From contig NZ_CP005083.1 in NCBI RefSeq assembly GCF_001563265.1, positions 375,001-439,000 of the forward strand: 64,000 bases of DNA. The letters are read 5' to 3'. Position numbers and translations under genes: made by a program. Under the pieces are notes generated by a model. The model was not told where the DNA came from. It saw only the letters and a list, made by a program, of their open reading frames with translations, and did no database searches. The stretch comes from Sphingobium sp. TKS (GTDB lineage Bacteria; Pseudomonadota; Alphaproteobacteria; Sphingomonadales; Sphingomonadaceae). Of the stretch, positions 60,071 to 64,000 are shown one piece after another (position 1 is the first letter of the stretch; each line of letters opens with the position of its first letter).

Positions 60071-60190
60071 TTGGATCTCCCTTCGAGCAAGGCAGTCGCG
60101 GCGGGGATCGCAGCGGACTCCCGTTATTTTATATCAGTCGATAAAAAATGGCTTGTGTCAAGCGTTTTGCCTGAATGCAGGTCGCATCAG
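59619..60190. repeat. 572-bp direct repeat, copy 2
   Basis: Same sequence and orientation as 46459-47030. The left end joins the IS3 OrfA; the right end joins the downstream flank of the chlorocatechol operon. Confidence 0.9.
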
Positions 60191-60231
60191 GCATAGTCGT
60201 GACTGAAATTGCCGGACTCTTCATGCGCTTT

Positions 60232-60474
60232 TCAGGTGTCACTGCTTCGCGCGGCGCGCGATTTGCGCATGGTGGCAAGAAAGGGAAAGAGAGCAATCAC
60301 CATCACACAGGCACCTGCATAGCCGCAGGCCAGCCGGTGCGCGATGGACCCCGCGCTGCTGCCTTCCAACAGTCCGTTGGTCACCGCTCCGGCCGTTGAG
60401 GTCAGTAGACAACCGAACAGGCTAAAGGGGACGATGTCCGCGCCTCGACGCCATTTTGCGGCCAGCCACTTCAA
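60232..60474 (-). CDS. Small two-helix membrane ORF, probable transporter fragment
   Basis: An 80-aa frame from TTG 60474, which overlaps the CoA-transferase stop. Two hydrophobic segments are visible (FSLFGCLLTSTAGAVTNGLL and LACGYAGACVMVIALFPFLA), and the basic tail resembles the end of an MFS transporter. It might be the remnant of a transporter gene that followed the operon, or a coupled small protein. The weak start favours a remnant. Confidence 0.4.
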   Translation of the reverse strand: MKWLAAKWRRGADIVPFSLFGCLLTSTAGAVTNGLLEGSSAGSIAHRLACGYAGACVMVIALFPFLATMRKSRAARSSDT

Positions 60475-61136
60475 TCTCTGCTCCCCCCGGCATTTCCATC
60501 CAGCAGCTCAAGGCCGGTCATGTCGCACAAAGCGTGCAGGCTCAAACCTTCGACGATGTCGCTTGCGGTCATGCCGTAGGGTGTGCGGGTGAAGGTGGCC
60601 AAGTCCGTGTAGACGCGACCGACACAGGCCAAGCCCGTGAGCGGATAAGTGCATGCCTTGACTAGTTTGCTCTGCCCCGACCGGGTCAGCAGATCCATCA
60701 TCACCCACGTTTGCCTAGCGCCCGTAGCAAGGTCCATGGCGCCCCCCACGGCAGGGATGTCCTCCGGATTGCCGGTGTGCCAGTTCGCAAGGTCGCCGAA
60801 TTGGCTGACCTGAAATGCGCCCAGCACGCAAATGTCGAGATGGCCGCCGCGCATCATGGCAAAGCTGTCTGCGTGGTGGAAGTAAGAGCCTCCAGCTAGA
60901 AGTGTGACTGGTTGCTTGCCAGCGTTTATGAGGTCGTAGTCTTCCTCGCCCGATTCTGGGGCTGGTCCCATGCCCAGTATGCCGTTCTCGCTGTGCAGCA
61001 CGATACCAGCGCCCTCCGGCAGGTAGTTGGCAATCAGCGTGGGCATGCCGATGCCCAGGTTCACATAGGAATTGTCCGGAATGTCGCGGGCGATTAGGGA
61101 CGCCAGTTCAGCCTTGTCACGGCTTCGGTAGTTCAT
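60471..61136 (-). CDS. pcaJ: 3-oxoadipate CoA-transferase, subunit B
   Basis: A 221-aa protein from ATG 61136 (MNYRSRDKAELASLIARDIP), 4 bp after subunit A. Family I CoA-transferase beta-subunit motifs are present: YVNLGIGMPTLIANYLPEG and the catalytic glutamate in LHSENGILGMGP. With subunit A it would transfer CoA from succinyl-CoA to 3-oxoadipate, the product of maleylacetate reductase. An in-frame extension to 61262 lies in subunit A and is rejected. The closest named relatives are PcaJ/CatJ, but acetoacetate-type enzymes are also similar. Confidence 0.9.
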   Translation of the reverse strand: MNYRSRDKAELASLIARDIPDNSYVNLGIGMPTLIANYLPEGAGIVLHSENGILGMGPAPESGEEDYDLINAGKQPVTLLAGGSYFHHADSFAMMRGGHLDICVLGAFQVSQFGDLANWHTGNPEDIPAVGGAMDLATGARQTWVMMDLLTRSGQSKLVKACTYPLTGLACVGRVYTDLATFTRTPYGMTASDIVEGLSLHALCDMTGLELLDGNAGGSRD

Positions 61137-61140
61137 TGCC

Positions 61141-61839
61141 TCATGCCCCCTTGAATCCGCCGGCGCCGGTGGCCGCGCGCGGCACCTGCACCAGTGACTT
61201 GACGAAGATGCCAGGCGTGACCACGGTCTCCGGGTCCATGTCACCAGCCGCCAGCACCTCATGGACCGAGGCGACGGTGCGCCGGGCCGCCGTCGCCATG
61301 ATGGGACCGAAGTTCCTGGCGGCTTTCCGGTAGGTGAGGTTGCCCCAGGCGTCGCCGCGTTCGGCCTTGATGAGCGCCAGGTCCGCGTGGATGGGCAACT
61401 CCAGCACGTACATCCTTCCCGCGATCTCGCGCGTCTCTTTGCCCTGCGCGAGCTTCGTGCCGTAGCCCACCGGCGTGAAGAAGCCGCCTATGCCGGCGCC
61501 TGCGGCGCGTATGCGTTCGACTAGATTGCCTTGCGGCACCAGCTCCAGCTCGATGCGGCGCTGCCGGTACAGCGCATCGAAGATTTGGCTGTCGGCTTGC
61601 CGCGGGAAGCTGCAGATTATCTTGCGCACGCGGCCGGCCTTGAGCAGCGCGGCCAAGCCGCTGTCACCATTGCCAGCGTTGTTATTGACAACCACTAATT
61701 CCCTAGCACCGGTGGCGATCAGTCCTCCTATCAGTTCATTGGGGATGCCGGCGGTGCCGAAACCGCCGACCATCACGACCGATGCGTCGGCTACGGGGCC
61801 GATCGCCTCGGCCACCGTACTTGCGATCTTGCCGGCCAT
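61141..61839 (-). CDS. pcaI: 3-oxoadipate CoA-transferase, subunit A
   Basis: A 232-aa protein from ATG 61839, which shares one base with the dienelactone hydrolase stop. The alpha-subunit signature is clear: VVMVGGFGTAGIPNELIGGL, then LVVVNNNAGNGDSGLAALLK, GFFTPVGYGTKLAQGKETRE, and DLALIKAERGDAWGNLTYRK. It completes the step from 3-oxoadipate to 3-oxoadipyl-CoA. Its position within a chlorocatechol operon is not standard, as these operons usually end with maleylacetate reductase. Confidence 0.92.
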   Translation of the reverse strand: MAGKIASTVAEAIGPVADASVVMVGGFGTAGIPNELIGGLIATGARELVVVNNNAGNGDSGLAALLKAGRVRKIICSFPRQADSQIFDALYRQRRIELELVPQGNLVERIRAAGAGIGGFFTPVGYGTKLAQGKETREIAGRMYVLELPIHADLALIKAERGDAWGNLTYRKAARNFGPIMATAARRTVASVHEVLAAGDMDPETVVTPGIFVKSLVQVPRAATGAGGFKGA

Positions 61840-62540
61840 CAAGTACCTTGGTGCCGATTCAGAAAGGCGACGGCGCGCGTAAACGCCGATTCCGCGGCGC
61901 GCGGCGAGTAGCCGAAGGAGCGAACCGAGTTGAAAAAGCCGTGCCCGGCTCCCGCATACAGATGCAGCTCGTTGGTCTCGCTGCTCGAGAGCGCGCTTGT
62001 AAGGACATCGAGCACTGGAGGCGGTATGTGCGCGTCGTCGTCGCCAACGTGGACCTGCGTGGGACACTTTAGCGTAATCAGTTGTTCTTGGTAGTCGTTA
62101 ACACGCACCGGATAAAAGGACACGCTCGCGAGGATGCCGCCTTGGGCCGCCAACAGTAACGCGTATTTGCCTCCTAGGCAAAAACCTAATACGCTAATTT
62201 CTCCGTTGCAGCGTGGATCAGCCGCCAGTGCATTGATGGCAGCGCGGCTGTCCGCCAGCGCCACAGAGTCGTCCATCTTTTGCCAGATGGCGATCGCGCG
62301 TTCGCGGTCCGCTTCCGTGTAGCCCAGCTCAACGCGCGACTCTACTTGGCTGAATAGGTCGGGTGCCAGCACCGCGAACCCTGCCTGCGAGAACTGGTCT
62401 GCCGCCAGGCGCATCGCGCCGTTGATGCCGAAAATCTCAGGCAGCAGCACGATGCCGGGCCGGGCCTGACCAGGCTGCGCAGTGATGTAGCCATCCATGG
62501 GGCCGTGCGAGGTGTCGATGGAATAATTGAAATTAGTCAT
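61839..62540 (-). CDS. Dienelactone hydrolase
   Basis: A 233-aa protein from ATG 62540. The catalytic triad is intact: Cys121 in VLGFCLGGKYA, Asp near residue 167-169 in HVGDDDAHIP, and His200 in AGAGHGFFN; Glu36 of LLPEIFG is also kept. The enzyme hydrolyses cis- or trans-dienelactone to maleylacetate in the modified ortho-cleavage pathway. It overlaps the cycloisomerase gene by 4 bp. Sequence alone does not tell whether it prefers the cis or trans isomer. Confidence 0.93.
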   Translation of the reverse strand: MTNFNYSIDTSHGPMDGYITAQPGQARPGIVLLPEIFGINGAMRLAADQFSQAGFAVLAPDLFSQVESRVELGYTEADRERAIAIWQKMDDSVALADSRAAINALAADPRCNGEISVLGFCLGGKYALLLAAQGGILASVSFYPVRVNDYQEQLITLKCPTQVHVGDDDAHIPPPVLDVLTSALSSSETNELHLYAGAGHGFFNSVRSFGYSPRAAESAFTRAVAFLNRHQGT

Positions 62541-63688
62541 GTCTTGCGGGTGTAGAAATTGATCTTGTCGTGGTCGGGCTGTACGCCCAGGCCGATGCCG
62601 CCCGGTACCACAACCTCAAAGTCGCGGTATCGTGTGGGCTCAGTGGCCAGGTCATCGGCCAGCAGGAGCGGGCCGATGAGTTCGCAGTCCCAGTCTAGCG
62701 CCGGCAGCGCGCTGAACAGTTGCAGGGCGGCGGCCGTGCCTAGGGAACTTTCCAGCGCCATACCGCCATAGATGGGAATGCCGGCGGCCTCGGCCACCGC
62801 AGCAGCCTTGTAGGCGCGACGAATGCCGCCGCCCTTGCCGATCTTCACTCCGTACAGTCCGGTGGCGCCCGACTTGAAGGAGGCGTATGCATCGTGGAAA
62901 TCCCACAAACCTTCATCGGCCACCACCGCCATCCGTAGGCGCAACGACAGCGCCGCCATGCCGTCACGGTTCCAGTGAGGCAGCGGCTGCTCGACCATGG
63001 CGATGCCTGCGTCTTCGAACTGCGGCAGGTAGCGCGCGCATGTCGCTATATCCCAAGCTTGGTTCAGGTCGACCGTCACAACCGCGTGCGCAGCGATATC
63101 ATGGATCGCCCGCGCAGTACGCATGACTCTACGAGATTCAGTCTCAGGACCTTCGAACCCCATCTTGATCTTGAACGTCTTATGGCGGCGCTCCTGCAGC
63201 ATGCGGGCCGCATCGTCGATGTCTGCGGCCGCGTCGCCCGAGACCAATGCCCACAGCACGGGCATGGAACCGCGCACCTGGCCGCCGTAAAGCGCGCTGA
63301 CGGGAATCCCCAGCAGGCGCCCCACGGCGTCGTGCACGGCCACGTCTACGGCCGCCTTGGCGAAGTGGTTGCCGGCCGCCGCCCGGTCCATGGTCTTGAG
63401 CACCTGCTCATGGGCGAACACGTTTACACCCCGCAGCGCCGGCGCCAAGTAGCGGTCGATCACACACTTGATTGTTTCGCAGGATTCGCCGCCCCAGAAG
63501 GCGGTGCCTGCGGGCGTGCCACCTTCTCCGTGTGCGACTGCGCCGCCCGAAGTGCGCAGCGTCAGGAACACTAGCGACTGCTGAGCATGCGAGGCATTGG
63601 AGTGATTGTGGGTCTTTTTCAGCGGGACATCGACGATGCGTGTTTCGATGGCCTCAATAGTTTCGTTCTGCGGCACGCGAGAATTCAT
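62537..63688 (-). CDS. Muconate/chloromuconate cycloisomerase (enolase superfamily)
   Basis: A 383-aa protein from ATG 63688 (MNSRVPQNETIEAIETRIVD), which forms an ATGA overlap with the maleylacetate reductase stop; the longer start at 63727 lies inside that gene. The enolase-superfamily residues are in place: Lys pair in HKTFKIKMGFEG, metal ligands in VTVDLNQAW, VEQPLP and VVADEGLWD, and the second base Lys in YGVKIGKGGG. The enzyme converts (chloro)muconates to dienelactones or muconolactone. Operon context favours chloromuconates. Confidence 0.92.
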   Translation of the reverse strand: MNSRVPQNETIEAIETRIVDVPLKKTHNHSNASHAQQSLVFLTLRTSGGAVAHGEGGTPAGTAFWGGESCETIKCVIDRYLAPALRGVNVFAHEQVLKTMDRAAAGNHFAKAAVDVAVHDAVGRLLGIPVSALYGGQVRGSMPVLWALVSGDAAADIDDAARMLQERRHKTFKIKMGFEGPETESRRVMRTARAIHDIAAHAVVTVDLNQAWDIATCARYLPQFEDAGIAMVEQPLPHWNRDGMAALSLRLRMAVVADEGLWDFHDAYASFKSGATGLYGVKIGKGGGIRRAYKAAAVAEAAGIPIYGGMALESSLGTAAALQLFSALPALDWDCELIGPLLLADDLATEPTRYRDFEVVVPGGIGLGVQPDHDKINFYTRKT

Positions 63689-64000
63689 CACAGGTAGGTA
63701 GAGTGGTCTGGGCGCAGGCCTGACCATGCATTGGTCAGCAACCTGCGGATGAGGCCTGCGTCTAGAGGGCGAGGGTTGGCATAGGGCTTGGACATGACCA
63801 GATCGGTAACCTTGTCGATGTCTGATTCCCGCATGCCGATGTCGCGCAGCGCAACCGGCACATCACAGCTGCTGGCGATATCGTGGATGCGTCCAGCAAT
63901 GCCACCGCCGCCCATGGCGCGCTTGATGACATCCACAGCATCGCGCACACTGGGCGCGTTGTAGGCGATTGCGTGCGGCAGCACGATGGTGTGCGTCTCG
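63688..64000 (-). CDS. Maleylacetate reductase, C-terminal part (cut by window edge)
   Basis: The visible 103 codons end at 63688 and run off the right edge (ETHTIVLPHAIAYNAPSVRD at the edge). The iron-alcohol-dehydrogenase-like C-terminal domain of maleylacetate reductases is readable: LPHAIAYNAP, DIASSCDVPVALRDIGMRES and YANPRPLDAGLIRRLLTNAW. The enzyme reduces maleylacetate to 3-oxoadipate and can remove chloride. The order reductase, cycloisomerase, hydrolase resembles ccdFDE-type clusters as I recall them. Confidence 0.88.
   Translation of the reverse strand, partial: ETHTIVLPHAIAYNAPSVRDAVDVIKRAMGGGGIAGRIHDIASSCDVPVALRDIGMRESDIDKVTDLVMSKPYANPRPLDAGLIRRLLTNAWSGLRPDHSTYL

Noticed and set aside
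1..64000. tRNA, rRNA and riboswitch genes
   Set aside because: None recognised by eye on either strand; a covariance-model search would be needed to exclude them.

Overview
The window is a mosaic, GC-rich segment of a conjugative plasmid or integrative element. The left half looks alphaproteobacterial and sphingomonad-like: an F-type conjugation operon of the gene order known from sphingomonad megaplasmids, a TonB receptor, a MucR regulator and short accessory ORFs. The right half looks betaproteobacterial: IS3, IS1182 and IS91/ISCR elements, fragments of lpd and actP, GST genes and a chloroaromatic operon. An IncP-1 replication origin lies close to the junction. The host assignment is an inference from gene content; no rRNA or tRNA gene was seen.

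Region 1 (1-20.2 kb, minus strand) is a near-complete F-type type IV secretion operon, transcribed traA-L-E-K-B-dsbC-V-C-orf-trbI-traF(S26)-W-orf-U-trbC-N-F-H-G, with many ATGA or GTGA overlaps. TraG runs off the left edge. A lytic transglycosylase and two small genes, one a probable HTH regulator, lie upstream. Between traA and the divergent gene at 18101 is an array of four dyad repeats spaced 21-22 bp.

Region 2 (20.3-33.4 kb) is accessory DNA: a conserved protein of unknown function with a nuclease-like C-terminus, a membrane protein, an orphan RHH antitoxin, a RelB/YafQ-type toxin-antitoxin pair with a palindromic operator, a run of small overlapping genes ending in a tyrosine recombinase with a disturbed N-terminus, a TonB-dependent receptor, a LuxR-type regulator with a membrane anchor, a RadC-like protein fused to a winged helix, and a MucR/nuclease pair.

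Region 3 (33.5-38.7 kb) is a Tn3-family transposon: terminal inverted repeats, transposase, resolvase and a 457-aa passenger of unknown function. Immediately right of it (38.68-39.19 kb) is an IncP-1-type oriV with eight TrfA-type iterons and DnaA-box-like sites; no trfA is visible.

Region 4 (39.3-60.2 kb) is dense insertion-sequence wreckage. It carries an AlbA_2/Schlafen-domain gene; a peroxiredoxin (frameshifted)-EamA exporter-GST-SDR operon next to a tetR-GST pair; a truncated phnC with a divergent LysR gene; and three near-identical direct copies of an ISCR8-like IS91-family element. Each ISCR copy ends at the same nucleotide on one side and carries a different-length 3' fragment of lpd on the other. 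Between the copies are a monooxygenase-like protein, a DoxX protein and two GSTs. A 572-bp direct duplication (46459-47030 and 59619-60190) brackets most of this region.

Region 5 (60.2-64 kb, minus strand) is the lower part of a chlorocatechol ortho-cleavage operon: maleylacetate reductase (cut by the window edge), (chloro)muconate cycloisomerase, dienelactone hydrolase and both subunits of a 3-oxoadipate CoA-transferase. Together these would take a (chloro)muconate to 3-oxoadipyl-CoA. The GSTs, peroxiredoxin and exporter are plausibly stress or detoxification helpers, which is an inference.
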